Origin: Caprimulgus europaeus
Taxonomy: Eukaryota > Chordata > Aves > Caprimulgiformes > Caprimulgidae
Direction of reading: 5' to 3'
DNA length: 64,000 nt
Assembly (NCBI GenBank): GCA_907165065.1
Contig: OU015528.1
Coordinates: 39,671,515 to 39,735,514 of the forward strand
Made by a program: the position numbers and the translations under genes. This document shows, piece after piece, positions 26,501 through 39,830 of this stretch. The notes under the pieces are model-generated. The model was not told the DNA's origin and did no database searches. It saw only the letters and a program-made list of their open reading frames with translations. Every line of letters starts with the position of its first letter. The first letter of the stretch is position 1.

Positions 26501-27110
26501 TTTACACTACTGTATTATCACTGACAGTACATACTTTAAAAAAATATTTTCTGTACTTTCATAAACTTCTTGCTTTTCTATGTTGGATAAAAATAAAAAT
26601 GTCTACAGACATTTCCCCTAACAATACAGTACTAAAATGCATTTGGTAAAAAATACCTCAGTAATATAAACAGAAATGCTATCCAAACTTGTGTCTTTTT
26701 TCACTGGATTTACTATTGATGGTATAAGCTTTGTGCAAATCTGTGGATGAAGCTGTCTGGCCCTTGTCTGGATTTAACTGGCTTCAACAAAAGAGCGGAA
26801 CACCTTTCTCACTGACAGAGAGCAGAAGCACTGATTGTGGCTAATAGGAGCAGACATAGCCTGCTGATGGCTGGATTTTAAGCAGCTTCACTTGAATTTT
26901 ATAAATGAGTTTATTGTGGTTCTAGCATGTGAAGTTTGACTTTTACCATTGCACACCCTGACTCAAGTAACCTTACTAGTAACAGTGGAGCTACTATTTA
27001 TTACAGTAGTGTCCAGTGACTCCTGAAAAGTCTAGTAAACAAATACACAGGCTCTATATCCAAAAGGCATAAAATTTTAAACCAACAAGACAGACAGATT
27101 AAGGCAAAAA
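23563..27110. other. Intergenic DNA, no supported gene
   Basis: No frame with family resemblance and no well-preserved mobile element was seen. The open frames of 60-97 codons on the minus strand around 25.4-25.8 kb show no recognisable family. Confidence 0.55.
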
Positions 27111-27114
27111 GGAA

Positions 27115-27262
27115 GTGTTATTCCATTTTAGAGAGAAGGATTTGGAACAATAAGAGATGAAAATTTGCCTAGAATTACCCAATACATCAATGACAGAGAA
27201 GAAAAGTGAATCAAGAATTTCAGAGTCTCTGTCTTTTGTCCTAACTACAGCACTCCAAAGCT
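27115..27262 (-). repeat. MIR-like SINE fossil
   Basis: The + strand runs CCATTTTAGAGAGAAGGA ... CAGAATTTCAGAGTCTCTG...ACTACAGCACTCCAAAGC. This follows the layout of a reverse-complement MIR: the attttacagatgagg region, then cagagctgggattc, then ccagg...actcca. It is strongly diverged. Confidence 0.45.
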
Positions 27263-28390
27263 GATTTCAACACTTCTGGATCTTTCAAGATGCAGCTAAG
27301 GGTGGTCTTGAACAATTTTTTTAGCTTAAACTTCTCCTTTCTATGTACATTTATAATAATCCTCACAGTAGTTTATCCTATCTACACAGAACCTATTCAT
27401 CATATTACATTATATATTTTATAGAAAATACAGTCTAAAGGAGTTCTCATCCCATTTTGACACATGAACAAATATTCATCTATTGTTATGTAGGCAGCAA
27501 AGGGAATACACACCTTCTATCCTTTAGACAGCCCTCTCTTCAAAAAAACTGGAGAAAGCATAGTGATTCTTGCTCTATTCTTGCTCACACTGTTATTCAT
27601 CTCGAGGAACAACACGAAATATGGTGGAGTTAGATCCATATAAACTGCTGTGAAGTAAAGAAGAACTTGGTGTTTCTCTTCCCTAGTAATCCCTCTTTGT
27701 CTTTTACAGCTATACAGGACACAATGAAATGTGTGCAATGCAAATATGCCAATTGCAGACTTATTTGAAATATTATATATATATATTTATGATGTACTTA
27801 AAATAAATCTGTCTTTGAGGGGGAGGCAACTGAAAAGGCTATAAATAAATATGGAGAAATATTCCAGTGGTCTTTTTCCCTTCATGTTTGCAGTGCTCTG
27901 ACAATATTCTAAATGTGTTTGCTCTTAGATTTTTCATTTGTATTTATTATTTTTGCAAAACATAATAAGTCTGTGTAAGAAAATAGAATAATCACTGCCT
28001 AGAGGTTTTGAGCTAGTGCATAAAAGCAAGAAACCTATGATCTTTAGCAGTGACATGACACAGCACTTTGGAAAGACCATACCAGTGACCCTGCTCTTTA
28101 CTTTTAAAATACTGGACTACCTCTGTTACTTTCAGTTTTAGTTTATCTAAAACATAACTACTTTCTAACATATGGATCAGACATTTAGCTAGTATGAATT
28201 CTCACAGATGATTGAATTTACCAGGGTTATGTTGAGGATTTCAAAATTAATAGTGAACACGGCTATCTGTCAGAGGTAATGACAAAGAATACTTTCCTTT
28301 CCAGTAAAGGAAAATACTATTAGTATTTCAAGCTATTTCCATAGTCATACCCCAGTGCAATGAGTGTGGAGATCATGTCAAGCATCTGTT

Positions 28391-28708
28391 GTAAGACAGT
28401 AGATTTAGGAAGGCACTAACATGGATCAGAAAATGGTACCATGACTACCAGGGGAAAGCTTCTTCTACTGAGATGTTTCTGGGGGACTGGAAGAGAAAAA
28501 GTGTTGCTTGTTTGCTCTTTGATTTCCAAGGATCAGCTCCAATCTCAATCCTATGAACATGCCTATCAAAAAGCCAAAAAATGGTACCATGAATTCCAGG
28601 GGCTGTAGAAACCATCAGGTCAGTCACTGGGCACCTCTGGGGATGGAAGGAGCATGAGTAAGACAGTAGATTTAGGAAGGCACTAACTTACACTTACTAA
28701 GTGTAAGT
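28391..28708. repeat. Local duplications ending in a hairpin
   Basis: A 30-base segment beginning GTAAGACAGTAGATTTAGG is repeated exactly at 28391-28420 and 28658-28687. Between them AAAATGGTACCATGA occurs at 28430-28444 and again at 28578-28592, each followed shortly by CCAGGGG. The right-hand copy runs into a perfect 11-bp hairpin with a one-base centre (28686-28696 and 28698-28708, ACTTACACTTA against TAAGTGTAAGT). Confidence 0.9.
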
Positions 28709-28709
28709 C

Positions 28710-31700
28710 TTCAGCTGCATTTTTTAGGAAAATTAGACCTGATTGCATAGGCATGCTGTAACAGTGTGCCTGTTACATAGTGCACATGGGTACGCACAGG
28801 TACAAGTGCGCCTGCAGGGATATGCAGACACATCTTTGCCTGAGTGTCCATCTGTCATTCCTTCCCCATACCTTTTGCATGTATTGACACTCTCAACAAG
28901 ATTTGAAAGAGGAAGGTTTGAAAGATTTTGAAATCTTCAGGTTCCTATTAAAATAATGAAAACAGATGACTGAGAATAGGAGAAAGCCTCTTAGAGGGAG
29001 GGCTGCTGTATAAGCATACCCTTGATTTGTAACCTAAGACATTATACAGAAAAGAATGACTAAGCACAAAAATAGGTTCCACTAAGGCTTGCTTAGGGTA
29101 GCGAAATGCATGGGAGATTAAGGCTAGGGACATTTAAATTGTACTTCCTGTTGTCTTTACTTTCTGTGGCGAATGTAGTGATGTTCCCACACATTTTTAT
29201 TCCATTCCTTTGAGTTGCTCAAAGAATTTTACATATCCATGTCCGAATTAGCAAAGGAAGCAAGATGGTTTCATGTAAATATTAAAAGTTTATCTAATCC
29301 ACTGAAGCATAGCAAACATTATTCAAAATAAGACAGAAAACGTAAGACCTCCATCACTCTGATATTGATGAATGGAGTTACTTAAAAGTAAGAGCATAAT
29401 GGATGTGATATGGGAACAGGTACCAGCCCAGGAATACTAGATGTGAAGATCATGAAGGTTGTAACAGTCACATTCATTAAATAATTCATCATTGAATCCT
29501 GGTTCAGACCCAAAAGCTACTGGGAAATGTTTCATTTACATGCTGCAACAATATTTTGTTTCTGGAAAATATAGCTGTTAAATGAAACAGTGCTTTGCCA
29601 AGCTGTGCTATAGGCTTTCAAGTATCACAATCAGTTTCAGTACAGCCATTCAGAAATACAAATGTCATCCTCCACAGTCAAACTAGAATGATGCTGTTAA
29701 AGATCATACACTCATTGTCAATTCATGGTGTTTGCAAATAATATTGTATCTAATAATCATGTGCTTGAATAGACTTCCATACTTTAGATTGACATATGCT
29801 ATTTATACCAAAACAGGACAGATAGATAGCCAGATAGTAAACCTGTGGCTTATCCAGTACTGGGTAAGTGTACAACTACAGGCAGAATCTAGGTAGGACT
29901 CACTCTCAAAAAACAGTAAACCATCAGCACTTATTTCATACAGCAGAGAAGACAGGGGTTGCTCCACCCAGCCATTTGGGACATCATTATATTCCTTACC
30001 TTACATTCAGCAAAAAGGGGAGAGGTGGGAATTGTCTCATGTTTCCTGCACTTCCCATGGGCATCATAAATATCTAATATTAGCAGTCTGACCCTCCAAA
30101 GTTGTCATGCCTTTTGCATACCCTGAGAGGCCCTTCAAGTTCCCCCTGCACTTCATGATCTCTCGGCACATTGTAATGTAATTGAATTTTGGTAGAATTA
30201 CATATTCTGTATGATAATCCCAATGTAGTGTTTACAGAGAAAGGGCAAGCAGTACCACTGATCTCTCTCACAGCTTTCATTTTCATTCACTGGATTTGAA
30301 CTTAACTCTACCCTAGCAAAACCAGGACAAATTCATAGATAATAGGTGCCCTGTTGGGTGTTGCAATGAGTTGGTTTATGCCTACAAAACATTCAGATGC
30401 AGCTGGGAACTCAAACAGTAATATGAATTTAAAACAGCTGCAGCTAGACTAGAACCCCAGGAGACACAGTATTGCCAACTCCAGCCAAGCCAAGTGTGCA
30501 CAAGAGACTTGATCAATGTTCACAAGCTTTTTAAAGAAAATCAGTTTGTGTCTCCCCTCCCCTCCAACCTTTTTTTAAGCCTGTATGTTTTATTGTCAGC
30601 AATTCTTTTCAGCCAAAAGGACTAAAAATGAACTTTTCATGAAAGCTACTGTTCTCATATAAGAATCTAGAACTTTAATAAATGAAGTATTATCTCATAT
30701 TTAACAAACTCTAAGAACACTCTAAGACTCTTAAAAGCCTTGATTGAAACAAAGCCAAAGTGTAAAAAATGTTTACATAAAAGACAACACTTACTGTAAA
30801 CTAATCTTATAGTTACTTTCCAGTAGTTCAAGATTTTGAAACTGCCAATGCATGTGAAATTATTTTTTATTTACAAAGAGAAGTATTTTAAAAGATCATT
30901 CAATGAGACCCAAATTCCAATAATTTACGGGGGAAAATAATTGAAATGCTTTATCCAATTGATTTGGAATAAAACATTGACATTTTGTCTTTGGAAATTA
31001 TTTAAGCCAATATTAAATAAATATGACTGGGAAAAAATGAAATATAAACCTATATTATTTCCAAGGGAAAATATATGATGGGAATCTAGCTAGAAAACTT
31101 CGTTTTACAAAATACGAAACGTATAGATCATATTAATCACCTTATTGTCATAAGGGATAAATTCCATAAGTTCTGTGATCAAAGCATTGTGCAGGACTGT
31201 CTGCATGTGTATTTAGAATAATTGAGGCTTAAGAATGCTTTTTAAAGAAAAAAAGGTCACCTTTCATTTTGAAATATCATTAGATCACTGGGACTGTATG
31301 TCCCAGTTAATGTCACTACATCTGTTAAAGCAAAAAGAATATTATTTACTGTATTCTTTTTAGAATTATAAATATTTTTATGATAATTGAGAACAGGAAC
31401 TTGGCTAGTGATTATTCAAAGAGCTAGAAATTCTGACTCATTAAAAAAAAAGTTGTTCACAGCTTACTTTTTTTTCTACATTTTCATGTTGTTACTTTCT
31501 TTGTTTGTTGATGGATGATAGTGTCCTAATTGCTAGTATTCTTCTATTAAAAAAGTGTTTTCTATCTCTCATTACAAAGAGATTTTCATCGTAGACAAAT
31601 TATCTCTTTGATCTGTCCTGTTTTTTTCAGCTTGGATCCTCAAATTCTTGGAGGTCATACATGAAATGATCCCATCTGTTTGAGCCCAAACTAATATTTA

Positions 31701-34190
31701 AAATATCTGGATATAGTACTGGAATAGCTTTACCTGTAGTGTTACATTAGCTTCCCATTCAGAACATACACTTGACATTCACATAAGAACTGACATTGAT
31801 TAAATTAGCTTTGGATAAGTGCCAAACACAAATTACAAATGGCCTGTGGAAACTGCAGATTCTGGTACCTCAGGAGATGAGCAGAATGGTGATATAAGTG
31901 CAAACCAAATAACTGTAATTTTTAGTTTTTTCAGGATAGGAAAACAAAATAGTCAGGTGGTATTCACACCACTGTTTTTCTAGGACTCCCTAGCCATTTA
32001 GGAAGGCATATAGTTCATTTGTGCCTCCCTACCTTGTCCAAAAATTTTCTGGGAGCTTCAGTCACTACACAATTTCAAGGTGCCTGCTTCATTGTAACTG
32101 GCATTTAGCTTGTATCTACAGCTCTATAAAAAAATCAAGTTTAAACTGAGCAGCGTAGGATTTATTCAGAGCCACCTTAAAACCCTGGAGAATTCCCCAA
32201 ACATTAGACACAGTGAAGACCATGACCATTTATCTGATGTAATACTGACAGTGATTCCATCCTCTTGCATTATCTAGTGTTAAAATAATTAGAGCACCCA
32301 TTGCAGAGGTAGGAAACATGAGTTTTCAGTCTCATTCTCCTCAAACGGTTGAACCCAACTTGAAATTTCAAGACATGCATCCTAGTCTTCATGTCATGAG
32401 ACACTGTGAGTGACAGCACTCAGTGTCCTTTTAATGAAGATTAACCATTGTGCATCCAAGCACATAACATGGTGGGGCAGATACTAGGAAAGCAAAAGGG
32501 AGTCTTATTTTAGCATGGGGGTTAGGACACTCTATGTACAAAGGGGCAGAACTAAAATTCCAACCCCTGAAATGTATAGATATTTTACATTGTACTAGTA
32601 CTGGCTGAAAAAAAATAACAAACAAAAAATAAACACCAAAACAAAAAACAACCAAACCAACTAAACAGACAACAACAACACATAATTTTTTTTTGTAGGA
32701 TTATTTTTTAGACCAGTCAGGGCTTTGGACCAGTTCCTCACAAAGCTGAATGGGCATCAGTGCAAGTGTCCAGCCAGTGATGGGAGTAAGGCTAAGAACA
32801 TAAAGACAGTGTGATCACCTCTTTACCAGTAGAATGTTTTTAGGCCATATTAAAGAAAATGTGTAACAACACTGTTTCCTCTCTTTACTGATTTGTACAG
32901 GGAATTTATGCAGTTACAATTTCCCCCTGCATTCTCACACCAATAATCCCTTTTGTGACATCTCCTAATTTTGGTAATACCACTTCTAAATAAGCTAAAC
33001 TGGATTCACTCATCACCTTACTTACTGAGCTTTAACACAGCTGCCCTGAGTTGTTTCGCATGGCAGTTCTGCAAAGCCCACTGCCTCTGAACATCATTTT
33101 CTCTGACAGTGCAGTGCCACATGGCTATCACCTTCAGACTTGTTCAATATATTTTAAAGTGTGGACTATGTATAAGGTGTGTAGGTCATTGCATCCTGTA
33201 AATCTTGTTAATTTTTCTTTATCCTGTATAATTCTTAAGCTCCCTGTGCCCTCTAGTGTCTACCTATTAGCATTGCACAAAGTGGCAAAAACGTTTCCAT
33301 TTTCTTACCTCAAAACATGAAAAAAAGACTTAACTTTTCATCCTATCAATTATCTTCCCTATTTTTTCTTATTCCTTTTTTACTAACTGCTATATTACTA
33401 GTGATATTATTTATTTATTTATTAACAATTATTCTTGTTAAGTATCTGCAGCATATATGGCAGCATTGACAATTTTATATAGAATAATCTTGCATACACA
33501 CCCATATCTATTATCTAATTATCTGTGTGCCTGCTAGAGATTTTAGCAGCCAGTAGGCACATTTTATTGTGAATATTGATGACAGGTCTTAGTAGGTGTT
33601 GTGTAGCATTTTCTTACATACTGAAGCACATTCTTCTCTCACTGGGGAATGCCAAACTGTCACTGAGGACAATAGGAGCTGCTTCTATTCATCTGAAAAT
33701 AATATTTGGGTAAAGAACATAGTACATTTTTACATGATTTGGATTTTAGCCTACTGTGGAAAGCCAATATATGAGCACACAATTGACAACTGTTTTATAA
33801 CAAAGATACATTAGGAATAAATTCAAATTCCACATGTGACTTTATTTGGGACCTTCTGAATTCTTGACTATAAAATATTAAAGCGGGATCCAATTACTCT
33901 AGTGTTAACTATTTCAACTTGTAGAAACTATAAGCTAGTGCAGATAGGCTTCCACTCAAACAAGAAAAATAAAGGTACTTCTAGAGAATGCAATTCTGTA
34001 ACGCCTACCTAGGAAAAGTAAGATTAATTGCTCTACAACAGTACCTTATTCTCCGCATTAGCTAGAATACTTGTCCAGCTTTTACATGGCTGCACTTACT
34101 CAGATAATCCCATCTTTAATATCCTTTTAAGACAGGAGGAGTGCATAAGTAATTATTTTAAGTGTAACAAACCAGTGAAACATGAATAGG
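28710..34190. other. Intergenic DNA, no supported gene
   Basis: The stretch is AT-rich. It contains an A/C-rich tract at 32610-32680 and a candidate CTCF motif at 33246-33259. The missing last exons of TSPAN19 (end of the large loop, fourth membrane helix) would be expected on the minus strand here or nearer 37 kb, but I could not find them. Confidence 0.5.
33246..33259 (-). promoter_or_regulatory. Candidate CTCF motif
   Basis: The minus strand reads ACACTAGAGGGCAC, one base off the CTCF core CCACTAGAGGGCAC. This is a motif match only. Confidence 0.4.
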
Positions 34191-34199
34191 TGTTTATTA

Positions 34200-36630
34200 G
34201 ATTTAGATGCAATTTACTGCACTAGACTAGTGATGAACTATCCCACATGGACTGAATAGCAATATTTGTATATCTGCAGAAGCTACTTCACACTGACAAA
34301 AGTATTCCGTATTTCTGAAAATGTAGCTCTTGGAGGGAAGGACGCACTCCCCTGCCAACTTGAGCTGATCTCTGAGGAAGAATGCACAGAGTTTTGACTT
34401 TGAAAGGCTGATGAGCCACTTGATTTTATAGGTAAGGACCATAGGACAAACCAATGCAGGTGATGTCATAGGAGGTATCTACCACAGACGGCTTGATCAA
34501 GAAGGTGAAGTCCATTAAGTGTTCTTTAGGTAACTGGAGGAGGAAGCCTTATGACTGCTGGACCCTGCACTTAGGGAAACCACCTAACATCTTCTAGAAG
34601 GGCAACATGTCTTGGCACAAGCAACCCAGAAGATTTCTGGTGTATGTCGATGCAGGTGATCAACAGTCCATTTAGAGAAGAAGATACACTGGTTCTGTTA
34701 CTCACAAACAAGAAGGAATTGATTGGAAGTGCAAAGATCAAGGGTCTTGTCTGCAATGACCACGAGACTGTGAACTTTAAAATCCTAAAATAAGTGAGCA
34801 AGTGGTTGTTTAGCTACCTGCTTGGTGGGATCGTATGTACCATGAAGAACAAAGGGGCCCCAAAGAGTTGGCTGATTTGATAGGATACCTCCTCAGAGTC
34901 CAAGAACTATCCATGCTGATCTGCAGAAAGTTAAGCAAGCATGGCAGAAGGCTAGTATGGATAACGGTCAGCTGGTCTCAAACACAAAACTGGGATAACT
35001 GGGCTCTGGTCTCAAAAACAGAAAGGAAGTATACCTTCCTGGGCTACTCAAGAGGAAAAGGGAGACACTGCCCAAGCATGCAGGGATGGATGGAGGAAAG
35101 CCAGTGCTCAGCTGGAGTTGAAACTGTTGAGGGATGTGAACGGTGGCAAGAAAGGCTTCTATACATAAACGGGCAGTAAAAGTAAGTCTAAGGAAAATGT
35201 GGACCCATTGCTCAATGGGGTAGAGGATCTAGTGATAAAGGACATGTAAAGGTTGAGGTACTCTGTATTTACATGTAATGTTTGTCCTCAGGAATCTTAG
35301 GTCCTTGAGCCTAGTAGGAGGGTCTTGAGGGAGGGAAGAATAACTCATGGTACAGGAAGCTAGAGTGCTTCAACAAGTTGGACATTCACAAGTCCATGGA
35401 TCCACATGGACCTGGCTGATATCACTGAGTAGCCACCTTCTGTCATCTTCAAAAGGTTATTGTGTTTGGGGAAGACTCCTGATAGCTGCAGAGAAACAAA
35501 TATCATACCCATCTTCAAGAGGAAGGTATGAGGAAATACAGAGTGGTCAGCCTAATCTCACATTCCTGGAATATTATGGAACAAATACTCCTGGAAACTC
35601 TTTCCAAGTATGTGAAGAACTCCAGTCATTGGGAACAGACAGTTTGGCTTTGCCAAGGGCAAATCATGTCTGACCATGCTTGATTACCTTATATGATGTG
35701 ATGATTGGCTTAGTAGGAGTTAAAAGAGTAATGACCACTAAGTACCTTAACAATGCCTTTGGCATAGTATCCTATAATATCTTTATAACCAAAGTTGTGA
35801 TACATGGACAGAATAAGAGGACAATGGAGAGGAAAACTGGCTCAAATTATTGTGATCAGCAGTATAAAGCTGAGGTGGTGGTTGGTTAATTATGTCACCC
35901 CTAAAGGATCAAGACTGGGACAATTCTGTTAATGACCTGAATTATGGGATGAACTGCACCTTAAGCAGGTCTGCAAATTATAGCAGCTTGTAGGAAGAAC
36001 AGCCAATAATCTGGAGGACAGAGCTGCTATTCACAGGACTTTGATAAGATGGACAAATGGGCTGACAGGGAACACATGATATTCAGAAAAGACATCTGGG
36101 ATGAAATAACCCCATGCAGCATTATGGGCTGCAGGAAGACCAAACGGGGAGAAAGCACCTTTGCATAAAGTACCTGGGGCTGCTGCTAGAAAATAAATTG
36201 AACATGAATCAGTAGTGTGCCTTCACAGCAAAGGGCAACTGCATCCTCGGCTGTATTAGCAAGCATGCAGTCAAGCAGGCTGAGGGAAACAATTGTTCTT
36301 TTCTTGTGAGACCAAATTTTAAGTACTGCATCCAGTCCTATGCTCCTGAGTACTACAAAGACATTGGCATACTGGAGCAAGAAGGGCTTGAGCTTGTCTG
36401 AGACCCCAGCATGGCTTGCTGGGTTTAATCTTTCTGCTGAAGTGGGTAAATAAGGTCGCAGGCATTCATCATTGGACATGGAGGTGCTGGAGTGAGGTTG
36501 CATCCTCATCCCTGGAGGTACTTAAAAGATGAGTAGATGGGGTGCTCAGAGATATGGTTTAGTAGCAGATAGGACAGTTGGACTCTATGATCTCAAAGGT
36601 CTTTTCCAGCCAAATGATTCTATGATATAA
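34200..36630 (+). mobile_element. Long degraded CR1 LINE (ORF2 to 3' end)
   Basis: CR1 landmarks appear in order on the + strand: a GCAGAAAGTTAAGCAAGCATGG region; GGTCAGCCTAATCTCACATTCC; GGCAAATCATGTCTGACCATGC; ATAGTATCCTATAATATC, the former 'treacherous Asp-Thr-Val' zone; CATCCTCGGCTGTATTAGCA; CCCTGGAGGTACTTAAAAGA; and the terminal GACTCTATGATCTCAAAGGT...GATTCTATGAT. Frames are repeatedly broken, so no functional reverse transcriptase remains. The 5' limit is soft. Open frames of about 70-114 codons at 34.8-35.9 kb are remnants of this element, not host genes. Confidence 0.8.
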
Positions 36631-36639
36631 AGAAGAATG

Positions 36640-36800
36640 ATCATTACGTGCCTAAAGACACAAGCTGAATTCTCTGCTCTGTTATGGGTTTGCTGTGTGA
36701 CCTTCAGCAAGTCACTTGGGCTCACATTCACAGAAGTATCTTGAAACTAATTTCCACTGGAACATAATTTAATTAAGTAAGTGTTTCAGTGACCTATGAA
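36640..36800 (+). repeat. MIR SINE with preserved core
   Basis: The + strand reads TGCTGTGTGACCTTCAGCAA then GTCACTTGGGCTCA (36691 onward). This is the hallmark core of MIR elements (GTGTGACCTTGGGCAAGTCACTT). It lies directly downstream of the CR1 3' end. Confidence 0.8.
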
Positions 36801-37188
36801 TCTTAGCCTTAACCTCTTGAATGGAGAGAACAGTAATTACTAATGGAAAATTTACTGTATACTATTTATACTGTTATTTTCCATTGTCATCATTGATTTG
36901 CACAGCATGGATGTTTGAATGCCAGGATGCTTACTACTTCTTAAAATATGGCTAAATATCCCTGTGACACTGATCTGTGATATTCACAACTCCTGTTTTC
37001 TTTAAATATCCTTAATTTAGAACTGCCTACATGACTGATGCCTAACAAGTAAAAGGTCACTTCAGAGTGACCAAAGACAAAACAATGAATAGTATTAATA
37101 CTTTGGCACTTGTAAGCCAAGTCTTGGTGGAAAACACATTTTGTATATTTTTTCCAAGATCGTTTAGTACCAAAAGTTACATTCTTCA

Positions 37189-37389
<201 letters not shown>

Positions 37390-39720
37390 TTACAAACTGT
37401 CACACAGAGGAATTTCCACCCCAACCAGCACAAGCTATTTGATGTAGTTGATTAAATTAGCTAGATAGCTTCCCTCTGTATACAACAGAGACAGGTTTCC
37501 ACAGGGGATGTTTCACTCTTGTGTATGTATAATTCCCATGATATACAATGGATAGTACAGGTTTAAGAAGGGTATGCTATTAAAATATACTTTTGAAAGG
37601 AATTTTCTTGTAGACTAAATTACTCCAGAATGCATGTAAATAGAAAAAAACTAAACAAAAACCCTAGATTAAAGCAAAACATTTTTATTATCCTCCTTAA
37701 CCTTCCAAAGTAAGTTAAGTGTAGAAATTGTGTGCAAACAGTAAGCTATATTAAAGATGTGCTCGCTGTGAAGCACAATAAAAAGAAGAAAACAATACAT
37801 TGTTGGAAATAACATAATGAATGATGTCTCAAAATGAATGCAGTAAATGGAGACAGATTTTATGAAATATATTTTAATAAATAAAATTAAAACCACACTT
37901 TTACTATGAGCTAGGATCTTAAGGATCAGATTTTGAAAACTTCTTTATTCCTTTGTCACTTCTAATGTTGTCTCACTATTCCAACTTGTGTTCTAGCAGC
38001 AATTGATCTTTTGTGAACACAGAGCTGAAAAACAAAGCACAAAGCAAATACTGTGCCCTGTTCAAATGGATTGTCAACTAATTCTTTCCAATAATCTATT
38101 TTAATACCAGTAACACAAAACCAAACCAAGCTATCAAACAGCTTGGAGAACAGAATTCTTGTCATGTAGAAAATTCAAGCAGATTTTCATTCTGAATCAA
38201 GATGAAACTTCAGAAATGGCTGCATTTGCTGTTTTGGGTTTTTTTGTGGGACAAAGAGTCTGCCATATTTTGGTATTTTGCTGTTTTGAAGAGTCAATCC
38301 AAAATATACTGCTTCTAAACTAGCCAAAACTGTCCTTTCTCCGTAAAAACATTCAATTTCAACAACCCTACAAGTTCAGATAAAAAAATCACAAAATTTA
38401 AAAAGTACATTAAATTTTACCACATATATGTAAGAATCTAGTTCTTTTCTAATACTATTCATGATCTTAGGCTTTTTATTTTCTCATGGCAGATGCAAAT
38501 TATATTGTAAAGAGCTGGAGGCCTGTAACACAAGACTTGGGGATGGCAGTTTTCATTCAAAAGTGTGATTACAGTTCACCTTGGCAGATTTAATATTTTA
38601 TCTGGCTTAGGTACCAATAGCAAAATATCCACAGGACCTTGAGATATGTCACAATTTAAACATGGCCACCAGAGTAGGTGGTGAGTAGGTAGCTTTGCTG
38701 AAATCTGTGCTGCCACAACAGTTCAATGAAATTGAGCTCAAGTATACCAGCACATAGCCTAGCCGCATTGACATAATGAAGTCATCATTAATCACTAGAA
38801 AAATCATGAATGCAACAAGAGAAGACTGGATATTCAAATAACAGATTTCAAGTATACATTACAAATGCATTTGTAACCTTGAGTCTAGACATATATGCTT
38901 TGTGAGTTACCTGGAACCATAACTTACCTTCAACAATTGTCAAGAACTATAGAGCTCACCTCTGCAAGAAGTCATACTAAGGGACTCACAGCTGGTCTAT
39001 GGAAGTATATTCAACCATATTAAACCACTAAAGTGTAGTGTTTTTTATTAAAAGCTCACGATGCAGAATTAATTTGAAGGGCCACTGGTCAAAAACATTG
39101 CTAACAGCTTTCAAAATAATCAATCCCATACAAATGCTTTAAAGGACTTTTCTGAAAAAGGAAGCAAATTACGCTGCCAGGCCATAGAAATTATTATGAT
39201 TAATAATTAAGTATGTGAGCTGAAAGTATTGATCTGCTAGCCCATTTGAGGCTTTAAGCATTATTTCTGAGAGAATATCAGTGCAATATCTATTCAAATG
39301 CTCTCACAGTAGGAGCTCTGCTTTGACCTCATAGCATCTCTGCCTGTCCATGGTTCAGGTCAGTCCTGAGACCTAAGCAGATTGTTTTATGATATCTAGC
39401 ACTGTCAAAAACATTAGCAAACTCACAGTGTTTTCAGCTGCAGTAAACTTCAGTGACTGGAACTGTCTGGTCCTACATACATTGACAAGTCCTTCAAAAT
39501 CCTAATCTCATCTATGTAATAATATAATAATCCATATAACAGGCAAGGTATCTGTCCACCCACATCAGATATTAGCAGCGGATCTTGAAAAATTAATCCT
39601 TTACTAAAGGAGTTGTTTTTTAAAACTAAGTTCTGATTGATATAAACATTTTTTTTGGTCGATACAGTGGTTTTGGTGGTGGTATTTTGCGTTGGTTTGG
39701 TTTGGTTTTTTTTTTTACAC

Positions 39721-39830
39721 TGTGCTGCACGGTATTCAGAATGTTCCACACGGGTTCCTGCTCAGCCAGATTCTCAATTCCCATATTCAGAAACTACTTC
39801 ATCAGTTCTGTTGTTCTATTGATTGTGGAC
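39721..39830 (-). pseudogene. TSPAN19: TSPAN19 exon e: first part of large loop, with TAG and +1 frameshift
   Basis: Acceptor TATGAACAG, donor CACA|GTGTAA. It begins Val-His-Asn-Gln, then TAG (39818-39816) where human has Trp, then NNRTDEVVSEYGN against human HDKIDFVISEYGS. An extra A at 39779/39778 moves the frame, after which IENLAEQEPVWNILNTVQ aligns with the human TKWTILNALQ end. The exon is 110 bases; without the extra base it is 109, which is the phase the next exon needs. Confidence 0.82.

Noticed and set aside
34835..35889. Frames of 69-114 codons on + that look protein-like
   Set aside because: They are fragments of the degraded CR1 ORF2, not host genes.
38649..38837. Minus-strand frame with hydrophobic residues and a CCG triplet, resembling a tetraspanin loop
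   Set aside because: It does not align with TSPAN19 around the CCG, has no suitable splice sites, and the true CCG exon is at 37367-37216.
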